From the NCBI RefSeq assembly GCF_037038585.1, contig NC_092541.1:3035445-3099444 (forward strand): DNA of 64,000 nucleotides, read 5' to 3'. The position numbers and the translations under genes are program-made. Shown in pieces: positions 49,521-60,400 of this stretch. The DNA comes from Patagioenas fasciata. Lineage: Eukaryota > Chordata > Aves > Columbiformes > Columbidae. The notes beneath the pieces are model-generated. The model saw only the letters and a program-made list of their open reading frames with translations, made no database searches and was not told where the DNA came from. How positions within the stretch are numbered: position 1 is the stretch's first letter; the number at the start of each line of letters is the position of its first letter.

Positions 49521-50011
49521 TCTCCCTTAGACATGCATTTTGATACCTCTGCCTGTAATTAAGGGGATTTCGTACTGGTTTTCGTATCCAAAGATCCGAT
49601 TCCGTGTGATCCCCACAACCCCGGGCAGCCCCGTTCCCGCTGGATGCAGCGAGCCGGGAGTTGCGGATTTGGCTTCATTAATGCAATTAGACATTTCCTC
49701 CCCCACCCCCCCTTTTTTTGTTTTTGTTTTAAAAAGCGGTTTGAGGACGCTGTTCAATCCGAAAAGGTGGGAGACGGGGAGAGCACGACGTGGCGACGGG
49801 AGCGGACTGTACAGGGTCCTGTGCGTGCAAAGCGGGCGGGGATGGGGCATATTCCCAACTCGCCCTCCTCTGGGGGGGATGTCACCCGGGAGCAGCGGGA
49901 GCAGTTCCCAGCGGTGTCCCCGCCGCCCCCTTTCCCACCGTTGACAGTACCGGAGCCCGCACCCCGGGGGAACAGGCGGGGAGCCGTTCGGGGCTGGAGG
50001 TGGCCGTGTCC

Positions 50012-51415
50012 TCACGGGGTGTTACTGCTGCTGCTGCTTTTGATTTTGGCGACGACTTTTTTCTCTTTCACCCGCCTGTTCTGGAACCAGATGGTGATCT
50101 GCCGCTCCGTGAGGTTGGTGGCGGCGGAGATCTTCCTCCTTTTGTCGCGGGTGATGAACTTGCTGCTGGCGTACTCCTTCTCCAGCTCCTTCAGCTGCCC
50201 CTTGCTGTACGGGACCCGCTTCTTGCGGCCCCGGCGGAAGGAGCAGCCGTCGGGGGGCAACTGTCCGGCGGAGTCTGGGCGAGGGGAGAGATGGGGCTGA
50301 GCGGGGAGACCCCCGCACCCTGCACCCGCCTCCCGTCACCTTGGCCCTGCAAGCAACACCCTCCTGCCCTGCCACCCCACTTCTTCCCTCCATCCGCCCT
50401 GACAGCGAAGATATTCAAAGATATTTAAGTTATATATTCTCTCTATTGATGTTTGAAGCTTATTTTGCTTATTTAGTTTGTTTTGTTTTGTTTTGGGGGG
50501 GGTGTTTGTTTGTTTGTTTGTTTCGTGGAGAAATCCAGGTATCGGCAAAACACCGACGTGGGGAGCCCCGCACTTATACCCGCGTACTCGCTCCGCGGTT
50601 TCAGCGTCGTCGGTGCGCGACCGGCCCGAGTCCAGTCCCACCGGCGTGGCCGATGTGGGCCAGCTCACAAACAAGTGTTACTGCTCAGAGCAGCTCCCCA
50701 GAAGGTTGTTTTAAGCCTTGGTCCCACCCTCCCCCTCCGCACGATGGACCCCCACACCCCACGTCCCCTCTCCCAGCCCTAGCGCAGGGACTTTACCTGT
50801 AAAGGCGGATTTCAGGAGGTAGCCGGCCTGGCCCTGCTCCTTGGGGCAGCACATCTGGCTGCTCCAGCCGCTGCCCAGAGCCCACGGCTGATGGTAACCG
50901 TCCACGGGCAGCAGCGTCTCATGCCGGGCCTCCCCCGGGCCCCCCAAGCCCGGTACCACCGACACGTCCAGGTAACCGGCCACGGGCTGGTACGGGGCCC
51001 CGTAGCCGGGGTAGAACGCGAACTCGGCGGGGCGGCTCTGGAAGTCCTCGCTGCCCGCGGGGGGGTCCAGGTACTTCTCTGCGGGGAAGGGGCCCTGGGC
51101 CGGGCCGGCTTTCAGGGCGCTGCGGGCGACGCGGCAGGAGTAGTAACCGCTGCCGAAGTAGCCGTAGGGCAGCGGGGCGGAGGCGGCGGGACCCGGCGGG
51201 GCGGCCGGGGGCGGTGGGGCGGCGGGACACGGCTTGGGCGGCTCGGCCGGGCCCTCCGGCGGGTAGCCGGGGTTCATCCCGGGGGGAGGCGAAGGACCGC
51301 TGAGGGCCGAAGGGGGAGGCGGCAGCAGCCCCCCCCTGCCCTGGCCGCCTGCGAAGCCGCCGGCTGCCAGGAGCCCCTCGAGGCCCGGGGGGCCGCGGGG
51401 CTCCGGGGGCTGCAT
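50012..51415 (-). CDS. HOXB13: HOXB13 homeobox transcription factor (two exons)
   Basis: Join on the minus strand: exon 1 51415-50797, exon 2 50274-50012, 293 residues (human 284). The start [20 protein letters not shown] aligns with human MEPGNYATLDGAKDIEGLLG. Then follows a long Pro/Gly/Ala-rich stretch and the Hox13 N-terminal domain signatures [36 protein letters not shown] and WSSQMCC. The donor ACAG|GTAAAG and acceptor GCCCAG|ACTCC restore a split Asp codon ([13 protein letters not shown]). The homeodomain at about 220-279 has [20 protein letters not shown] and recognition helix [16 protein letters not shown]. As in all Hox13 proteins there is no PBX hexapeptide. The C-terminal tail has five Ser encoded by AGC/AGT repeats. 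The family acts in the nucleus in tail-bud and posterior patterning and ends axial growth. The whole coding region is a CpG island. An in-frame upstream ATG (51574) is rejected because it overlaps the CCAAT box. Confidence 0.97.
50275..50796 (-). other. HOXB13: HOXB13 intron
   Basis: A 522-bp intron with GTAAAG donor and CCCAG acceptor. It contains a (TTTTG)n/G/(GTTT)n composite tract at 50477-50523 and a GC-rich right half. Confidence 0.9.
50477..50523. repeat. (TTTTG)n-G-(GTTT)n composite simple repeat
   Basis: Pentanucleotide, homopolymer G and tetranucleotide tracts in series within the HOXB13 intron. Likely length-variable. Confidence 0.8.
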
Positions 51416-51494
51416 GGGGGGCGGCGCGGAGGCCGGGGCATGGGGAGAACCTGCTCGGCAGCACCCGGGCACTGCCCGAGGGGGGTCCCCGGAT

Positions 51495-51577
51495 CTTTTT
51501 AAAAGGCTACGAGCTGCCGAGAGCGGCCTTTCCCCGCCGGGCTGCCCTGACGCAACGGCCGGGCACTGCCTCATTGG
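51495..51577 (-). promoter_or_regulatory. HOXB13: HOXB13 core promoter (CCAAT and TATA-like box)
   Basis: On the minus strand a CCAAT box at 51577-51573 is followed about 70 bp later by a TATA-like TTTTAAAAAG at about 51504-51495. This spacing predicts a start site near 51470 and a 5'UTR of about 55 nt ahead of the ATG at 51415. The elements are visible; the start site is inferred. Confidence 0.5.
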
Positions 51578-51685
51578 CTGCCGCTCGGGGGGAAAAGGAC
51601 GGAGAAGGAGGGAAAAAAACCCAGCCCCACACACAAAAAAATCTCCAGCCTCAATAAACTCCGGCTGCAGAAATTGCGAAAATAC

Positions 51686-51730
51686 TTTTATTGCAATGGG
51701 AGGAGGAGGGGACCCCCCCGCACGTGACAG
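51686..51730. promoter_or_regulatory. HOXB13: Upstream HOXB13 module: Abd-B-type site, E-box, TALE site
   Basis: TTTTATTG at 51686-51693 fits the posterior-HOX/CDX motif, CACGTG at 51721-51726 is an E-box, and TGACAG at 51725-51730 fits MEIS/TGIF. All lie within 45 bp, about 270-315 bp upstream of the ATG. Auto- or cross-regulation is inferred. Confidence 0.35.
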
Positions 51731-53199
51731 GCGGGTACACGGGAGGCGCCTCTTGCGCTGCATCTTGCCAACAAAAAAAGTGGTAGAGGTGGGGGAAGGA
51801 ATGATGGGGAAGAAGGAAGGGAGGGGAAGAGGAGGGAGGGTCATGAACGACGCGGAGGAAAAGTCCCCGTGGAAAAATACGGGCTCAGATTATAACCATC
51901 CTTTTTTTTTCCTTTGGTGTGTGTGGCCCCTGCGTCCCACGCAGGTCTGGGGGTTCTGCCCTGGGAAAAGCCCAGTCCAGCCCGAGGAGACCCACAGATC
52001 CCTCGGCCCAGCGGGGTGACAGCGGGAAGCTGTGGGGCAGCCACGACCCCCCCCGCCCCGGCCTCTCCCTCTGCCCCGATCGAGGGGGTTTATCCCCTGC
52101 ACACAGTCCTGGACCCCCTCTTCCAACTACAAAAGCCGAAACCTCTGTCCCTGGGGAAAGGGACAGGGCATGGCCCTAAAAGCAAGGAGAGAGGGAAAAG
52201 GGTGTCTCCTGTACTCTGAAAAAAATAGCTGCAAAGGTGCGTGTGGAAATCGGTCTGCTTTCACACACGATTGCCACGCACAGCGCTGGCAGCCAAAGAC
52301 CATCCCAAAGGGAAAGAGCTTGGAAAGAGGAGGTGGAAAACGATACAGAGAGCCCCTTTGGAGTCCGGGGGCAGCAGGCAGGTGGAGAGCCAGGTAAGAG
52401 CAGGGAAAGACAGACGGACGTGGCGATGAAGGATTACATGGACCTGGAACACTGGGGTAAATACACTGAGGCCCGTGCCCATGTGTGTGCTGATAAATTC
52501 CTCAGGTACGCACGTTTATAATCATCTGTACACGTGGTACAAACACACAGAGCGACGTTTCTTGCTCGTTTTTCTCCTGGGTTTTCAGCCAAAGGCCTTG
52601 CTGGAATTTCCCCAAAGGCAGCTTGAGCTTCTGCCTTGTTTCCTTTGTGCAAAGCAATGGAAAGATTTCTGCTTTCCGACTACCAAATCGCAATAAAAAT
52701 TCTCCTGCCACGTCTTTGGGCCACGAAAGCAACGACCCATCTGCCCAGAGAAGCCAGGGATTGACGCCCAGGGACAGAAATCCCGGTAGGAAATAGGGGT
52801 TAGAAGTGATGATTATGAAGCTCGCCCAGGGGACAAAAGGCCCCGTTTCGCTGCGGGGGGCAGGTGTCCCCCCAAAACCTCATCTCTTTCCAGTTCCCCT
52901 CATCTGCAGGGTCTTCTTTGTCCGGGGTTGTTTCGGTCAGATCCGCTCCGACAACCCATCCGCTCTCCCAGGGAACTAAACCACATCGCGAAGCTGCATC
53001 TTCGCTCCTCGGCCCTTCTTGTCCGCTAAAAATCCCGCAGACTCACCAAAATCGACCATTTTCCTTTTCTGGGGAAAACAAACAAAAAAAATCCCTTTAT
53101 TTTTAGCCTTCACCTTTCCGATTTCAAAGCTCCTTTCTTTCCTTTCTGCAGTTTAACGACTGCAGTCCTTCTTTGATGCCCTTTTTATTCTCCCCCTCT

Positions 53200-53410
53200 C
53201 CCCATTTGCTTTGAACGGGGCACGGCGGCCGCGCCGGGCGGGTGTTTGCGGACGGGGCCGCCGCCGCCGCCACTGACAGGTCGGGCTGAATCCGGAGGTC
53301 AAGGCCAAGTTGAAAGTTAAAAGCCTGTTGACTTCGGGGCTTCGCTGCGGCCGCGGCTTCGCGGGGAGATGCTCCCGAGATGTCCCGGGCTGAGGCTGGA
53401 GCGGGATCCA
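53200..53410. promoter_or_regulatory. CpG island 2 kb upstream of HOXB13
   Basis: A CpG-dense block with (CCG)n at about 53255-53272, repeated GCGGCCGC words and AGGTCAAGGCCA at 53296-53307, which resembles an extended nuclear-receptor half-site (ERR/NR5A type, TCAAGGTCA). A second GC-rich patch follows at 53510-53680. No exon is recognised. Confidence 0.4.
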
Positions 53411-55979
53411 CGGACAGAGCGACTTGCTGCACATTTTCCTGGTAGTTTGTGTCACTTTATTTCCTTCTATTTATTTATTATTTTTAAATCCAAACGGGAC
53501 AAAAGAGGAGCGGGATCCACCGGTAGAAGCGCCCGGCGCGCACAGACACCCCGAGAAATGAGGGTCCGGAACCTCCGATTGACGGAAATGGGGTTTTATT
53601 CCGTTTCCCGGGCAGCCGGTGCGCGGCGGCTCCGGGCCCGCAGCCGCGTCCCCGGCAGGAGCAGCGTCGGGGAGGAATTCACCTTTTTCACCCCCAAAAA
53701 CGACACTTCGGTTAATTTCAGAGGCATTACCGCTTTCCGAAACTGCAGCTTCACCTCATGCTTTTAAATCCGCGCTTCCCTTCAGCTCAACTTCTTCAGA
53801 ACATGTTCGGAAAATGTAGAGCACGCTTTGCCGTGGAAATAGTTTAAAATGCGGCTTCCAAATTGATATTAAGATTTCCGTTCTTTGACAATTTTACGGA
53901 GAAAATTCAATGTAATATTTAAGGTCACAATAAAGCAAGAGGAACGGCGTTATTTTAAGTGAAAAAAAAATGTTTTCTTTTACTAGTTCCTCTCTATGAT
54001 CTGGCATACAATTACCAAATGTACTTATTAGATTTCAACTAGTATTTTATTATATTCTCGATGGGAACCATTTAATATTTATGCCGTCTGGAATCTGATA
54101 AAGCTTGAGAATAACTTTTTAACAGTCCGTGATGTTTCTAAAAAAAATTGAATTTGAGCCCGTCGTTATAAAAGACAAAGAAAAGAACCTCAAAACCAAC
54201 CCAAACCCCAAAGCAGTTTGAAGGGGAGGAAAAAAAGAAAAGAAATATAGTTAAAGACTTAGCGTTTGGAAATAATCAATTGTTGGAAAATTGGACTCTG
54301 AGTCTGGAAGGGAGCCCAGCGTTTTGGTTTCTGATTTTGGCAATATTTCTGGGAATAAAAAAGAATCAAATAAAGGCAAACATTTTGATCTTCTAGTTCT
54401 TTTTTTCTCCCTTCACCACCGTCCCCTCTTTCCCCCCCACAGGCATCCCCGGAAGCCCGGGGGATGTAGGTGCGAATATTTCTCTCCCCGATGCCTGGAG
54501 GGCCAGAATCTGTACTTTATAGCGCATTTCTCGTGGATCCTTTGAACAAATCGGCTGGCAGGGGAACAGAAAGCCCGGCCCGGCTTCTCTGGGCTCTTTT
54601 TATCCCCACTCTGCGCTGAAGTCCCGGCGCCGCAATCACTGCAATGCACTTCTGACCTCCCACCCCCTTTTTTGGGGTGGGAAGCGGGGTGATTTCAGAC
54701 TCAGGGTTGGGTTAACCTGGTTCTCAGTGCATCCCACCCAGCCCAGCCGGATCAGCCTTTTCTCCTGCGCACGTTCCCCGTCGGTGCTGAGCACCCTGCA
54801 CCCATCATTGCACACACCAGGACTGGCTCCGTGTTCCCCCAGTCCCTGCTCAATTTATTTCAGCTGTTGTGGGAGAAAAGGGGAGTTGGTTTGTGCTTGG
54901 CTTCTAAACCCTGCTTCTGATGTTTGATTTGTTAAGAGCTGTTGGGATCCTTTACGCTTCCCTAGTGGGAGCCTGCAGCCAGGCTCACATTTTTGGTGGA
55001 ATCGGGAAAATTTTGAGGCCTATTCTCAAAAGTGTGCCCTGCAGGAGGTGAATTTGGTGGAATCCAGCCCTGTCGCTGCTGGGGGACACTGGACATGGGG
55101 CAGCCTGAAAGTGGGAACCAGGGGAATCCCCTTCCCTCATAGCATAAAGCTGTGGGCAAGTCCCTAAACTGGGCTGTCCCTCTGCTCTGGTGCAGTGTTT
55201 AATGTGTTCTTGCTCTTTTCTGGTCTCTCTAGTAGCCGAGAGATTTCTCCCGAGGGCAGAAATTCAAACACAAGAACTTTGTCTTTTGGGCTGAGCCATC
55301 GCCATGGTGGTCACTGGCGAGGGCCAGGCTCATGTACCTGGTGTGATTCATGCCCTGCGCTTGGGGAATTCACAGTAGGACGGATCATAAATCATGGCGA
55401 GATGAGCGATGCTGCTCCTGGTCCCAGGTTGGGCACAGGAGTGCTCAGGACATTGGAATCATGACTGAGGTCCCCAGGCCTGTGGTGACTGCTTCAGTGG
55501 GAATTTTACCTCTTGCCATTCATGGCAAAGCCTCCCTAGGCTTTGTGGCCAAGGTCTTCAGAGCAGGTAAAATATTGGGGGTCAGAACCTCCTTAGGGCA
55601 GCCGCTCTGTGGAAATGCCCTGCAGAGGTGTCCGGGGTGCAGCATTGCTGCAGAATCTTGTGTGTTTCTTACCCGTGCTGCAGGGAGAGTTCCGTGTCTA
55701 TCCAAAAAGTGGCCAAGCGTTTCACTCAGGCTGGTTCAGCCTTCCCGAGCCTTGTGCTGGATCAATAATTAATACTCACCGGGAGTGACCATCAGGTCCA
55801 GAGTGGGCTCAGCAGAGCAGAGACCACAGCAAGTGTCTTGGGACACCTTGCGATTAACCCTCCTCCATGCCAAGACATCACTGCAGCTGTGGGGAGACGG
55901 TCCGTGCGCTGGCCTCACCACTGCCATTGCCACTGCCATTGTCACTGTCACCGCCAGGCCAGCTCCGGGGAGGTCCCTC

Positions 55980-56360
55980 CACTGCCCTGTAGCACAGGGT
56001 GACTCGGGTGAGGACCGCGGGACGCAGCGCGGAAAGGCGCTGAGCCCGGCGGGAAGAGGGGGCTCAAAGGTCGCATTTCCCCCCACTTTGCCCCTTTCCT
56101 TATTGCAGGGGCGGTGGCCGGGGGAGGAGGAGGGTGGGGAGGAAGGCGGGGGTGAAGGAGACGGCCGGGGGGACACGCAATCGTCTCCCGCCGCCCTCCC
56201 CGGGGCTCAGGGGGTTCCGGGGGCTCCGGTCCTGCGGACACCTAAACAGCTTTTTTAGTCTTCAGTGGAGCCGATGTCCAAATCCAGGTACTTCCCGGCA
56301 TTTTCAGCGCCGGACTCGCAGCTCCCCCGGCACACGGTGCCGGCTGTGAGGACCAGCGGC
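55980..56360. promoter_or_regulatory. CpG island distal to HOXB13
   Basis: GC- and CpG-rich block with GGGGCGG-type boxes. Open frames through it have no recognisable domain. It could be a promoter of an unrecognised gene or noncoding RNA. Confidence 0.35.
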
Positions 56361-57365
56361 TGATGGCGAATTGATCTGGTTTGAGGAATAAATGCATTGC
56401 TGTGACTCGACTAAACGCCCAAAAGTTACTTGCCAGAATGGTGGGAAAAATAACTCCAAGTATCAGCCCATGGGTGAGTGAATTGTCTGTTTACAAGTGC
56501 CAGACTACATTAATCTCACAATGGCGGGATTGTTGCTTTACGAGGACAGGGTCGGATGCTTTGTGTTCTGCTTTGCAGAAACGTAATTCCACCCTTTTCC
56601 AAAGGACAAACCACAGGGAGAGCACCTTACCCGAGTCTAACCTTTGCAGTCGCTTTTCCTCCCTCGTTTCCAGCCCAGGATGGGGAATTTGGGCTCCTGT
56701 CCCCGGCCTCGCCGGTTCTGGGGGTGACCGGGGGTTTCTCAGGCAGTTCAGACCTTTTGTACCCAGAGAATGCTCAAAACCCCGCAGGTTTCAGCACAGG
56801 AACTCAGGTCGGGCCGGCAGAGGGAGAAATTCTGATCGATGCAGAAGTAACAGCTTTAGGACTGAAGGAATCAGGTTTGTGAAGTTCCCCGCAGCTGCAG
56901 TTACAGGAGGAGGGAACTGTCCCTGTTTACAGTAAATCCGTCCAACCCTGAACCTGCAGGAATTCTCCTCTCATTGCCTCCGCGGGGACAAAGGGTTTGA
57001 TACTCACTACTCGGAATGTCCCTCTGATAAACCAGGACCGTGGGCGAGTAGCAGGGATGGGACCCGGCTCGGAGCCCGTGGCACCGGGAGCCCTTTTATT
57101 CGTTGTCCCTAAAAAGGGAGGAAATCTCTGTTCCCATGGCCAGATCTCCAGGGATTTGTATCATCTGTATAATAATTAACAAAATATCATCCCGAATAAC
57201 TTTTTATTTAACACCTGTACCAGCAGATGACCTCATAGAAAGGAGCATGCGGGCTCAGAAAGCACCGTGTTACTGAAGTACTAATTACACGTTTTCTGTG
57301 TTGCAGCCGATACAGCGGAGCGGGGAGGTTCGTGCTGTTCCTTCCCTTAGTTTATCAGTGTGTGC

Positions 57366-57423
57366 CAAAACCAAAAAACAAAACAAAACGAAACAAACCC
57401 CACCCAAACCAACCAACCAACAC
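57366..57423. repeat. CA/AAAC-rich simple tract
   Basis: Imperfect AAAAC, AAACC and CCAA units in series. Confidence 0.75.
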
Positions 57424-60400
57424 ATCCCCAAACACCACCACCAAAGTCCTGGGATAACGCCGCAAAACATATAAATAATTATAAAATTGGTTAACGTTTT
57501 ATTTTTAAACTTTCATTCCCCCCTCTCCCCACTCAGTCCCCATGTTTCCCGAATTACCCCGGATTCCGAAGGGGAGGAGGTTTTTCCTCCGTCTCTATAA
57601 TACTCCAGCGTTACCTGGTTTTTTTAGTTGTTCTGGGCAAACAGTGACTTTTCCTCTCCCGTTTCTGTGCCCCCGACTCTGTGCTCCCCAGGGTCCCCGC
57701 AGCCCCGCCAGGCTCGGAGGGTCGCTCGCCCCCAAACCCATCCGGGGGACAGTGTCACAGCAGGGACCGTCAGTATCCCCATTATCCACCAACCTCCCAG
57801 GCTGCTAAAGGCATCGAGTTCCTACCCGCCAAGATAACCGGTTTCTTTTACATTAATTATCCGGATTATCGAAAACGAGCCCCAGCTGAAGGTGCCCCCA
57901 GGGGCCCCCAAAGGTGCCAATCTAGCCGTTTATTTAATTAGAGGTTTGTTTGTGAACGACTCCACCACCTCCACAGCTACATCGGGGTTGATTTTGGTTT
58001 CGTTTTCTTTCCTTTTTCCCGGCAAATTTATCCTGTGGGGTTCGGGGGTCCCTGAGATCCCGGGTGTGAACAGGGAACAGACCCTTGGAAAGACTCACAG
58101 CTTTCCCTGTTGAATCATTTGCGTTCTGATGAAACATTAATGGAAAAGGATAATGCATCTTTCAGCAACCTCTCCCAACTCGATTCATACCTTTGCACAT
58201 CTTAATTTCCAGGCGATCTCTACAGGTTCTTGCCCTCCGGTAAGGAGAATCAACTTTCTTAATTAGCAAGCAATCAGGAAGTAAAAAATTTAACAGATTA
58301 CAGCACAATCATAAATAAAGGAATAAACCACATGTGCACAGTGTTAGGAAAGCAACATGCGAACTACACATTTTTTCTGCCATTTATTTCTGTGCGGATC
58401 TAAGGGATTTTTTCCAGTTCCCACTGTCTGGTGCGATTCTCTCACCCAGGGCATTCTTCGTGTCCTCATGCCAGGTGTCTGTGCGCTGCTCCGAGTTGTC
58501 TGCAGGTCATGATTTCCACTCAAGAATTCCCCATTTGCAGCATTGTGAGTTGCTTGCAGCTCATGGCTGTTCTGACCAGACTGGCTACTGAACACCCAGC
58601 GTTGCTCAAGGAGCTGCAGTGGACCCGCTCAGCCCCAGCTCTGCCCACGCTGCTCCCACCACCCGGAGCTCCCGGAGCCCTTGGTGCTCCAGCAACATTC
58701 TGCCTCTCGCTTCAGTCCAGTTCTTACTGCTGGTCAGCACAGCTGGGGAATAACTTTGGTTTCCGAAGCATAATATGGTGTAAAAAAGACTTGCAATGCC
58801 AAGGTTATTCACTGCGACCCTAGGAAGTCCATCAAACCCCATTTTCAGTCATTCCTGCTGACAAATGTTCCCCCAGCATTGCCCAGGCTGGTTCCTTTCC
58901 AGCAGAAGGGACAAGCCCTGGGCAGGCTCTTGTGCACGCACACAGCAGGAGGCTGCATCTGCCCACATCACCCTGAGATTTTAGTACCTGAGCCCACCTT
59001 GTTCCACATTCAGCAGCCGGAGCTACAGCTCTGGGTTCTCCCTCTTCGCATGGCAGAGTCACCACATCGGAGCCTTTCCAAAGCACCGGCCTGGCAGCTG
59101 CTCCGCCGTTCACTGTGCCATGCACAGCTCCTGCTGGCTGCTCACCAGGCAGTGCCGCCTCGTTTGATCAACACCAGCACCAATAAATGCTGCTGGCTGG
59201 TCCTCGGCGGTTGTGAGCGATGTTACCACCCGTGTGGTTTGATGTCATCGCGGATTTCTGTGCCCAGGCCCCAACTGTGGGGAGCTGGGTGTGTGACATT
59301 GCCGGCGGTGGCTTCATATTTTCCATTCCTTACTGAACACGTGCCAGAAACACTATTGATTGTTGCTTAAGAAAAGGGATTAAGAAGTAAATATTGTTTC
59401 CTCATGACTGGGTTACTGTAATGGTTTCTTCTCTTGAGCTCTCCCTTTTACTGCTTGTAGAGGAGATATTTTCCTTGGACCGGTATCCTTGCTAAAGGCA
59501 GAGGGGGTTTATCTGGGACACTCCAAAATATCTGTATTGGCTCCCCCTGATCCCTGCACTTCCTGGGTGTGATAACCCAGGATTTCGGACACAATGCATC
59601 TTCTGGCTACGCTGTGAGGAAGGAAATCTAGAAGAGTTTCAGCAGAAAGGGGTCAGAGCCCCACACGAGCTACATCCCTCCCTGGCTCTGCTAGAATATA
59701 AATCTTCACATATACATTGTAATGAAAGGAGCCATCCCATCTGCACTGGAACCAGTTAAATCCCAGTCACACGTTCCCAACAGAGGGGATGTGTCTGGGA
59801 GCAGCACAGCTCCTCACACAGGCCAAGACTTGCACCTTCCTGCTCAGCTGGCAGCAGGAATTATAGAATGATGCTGAGCAAATGTTTTGGCTCCTGATCC
59901 GTGTTCAGCCTCTGTTGTTCTGATTTCGTTCCTGTTGTTACTTGTACCGAAGCTGGGGTGGGTATGGGGGGGCATGTTTCTGGTGTTACCTTCACGTTTC
60001 CATTTGTTCCGTGGGTCTATCCTGACAGCCCTGCCCAAATCATGAGGCGGACAGCAATGTTTTTGATAGGACTGTGTTAAATGGGATGAACTGGTCGTTT
60101 GCAGGATGGCCAAGGGCTGATTGCAGCCCCTGAGCCTTGGCATAGCCGTTGTCTGAGAAGGGGCTGAGAACTCAGCCCAAAAGCACCAAAACGCCTCTGA
60201 TGTACCAGTTCTTTCGGGGAAGTGGGAAAAATGGAAGCTGAGTCCTGCTGTGCTCTTGAACTGCATCTGTCAGAGGGCAAACATCACCTACAGCAGCTGA
60301 AAAGCAATAGGAATGGAAACTGATGCAATTTTCACGTGCAGATAAACCCTTTAATCTCATTTTGCATAATTGTATTGTTGCAAAGGGATTATGCACTATT

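Larger units (their letters stand above)
48950..50011 (-). other. HOXB13: Likely HOXB13 3' untranslated region
   Basis: This is the span from the HOXB13 stop to just past the first canonical minus-strand AATAAA (48969-48974). It includes the unusual alternating purine-pyrimidine segment at 49083-49520. The extent is inferred from the hexamer alone. Confidence 0.45.

Noticed and set aside
49540-50428. Long plus-strand frames across the HOXB13 exon 2 region
   Set aside because: They are antisense shadows of the HOXB13 homeobox and its GC-rich flanks.
51418-51844. N-terminal extension of HOXB13 exon 1 from upstream in-frame ATGs, including one at 51574
   Set aside because: The ATG at 51574 overlaps the CCAAT box and lies upstream of the TATA-like box, so it is probably untranscribed. 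The extension has no Hox13 similarity, while the Met at 51415 aligns with the human start.
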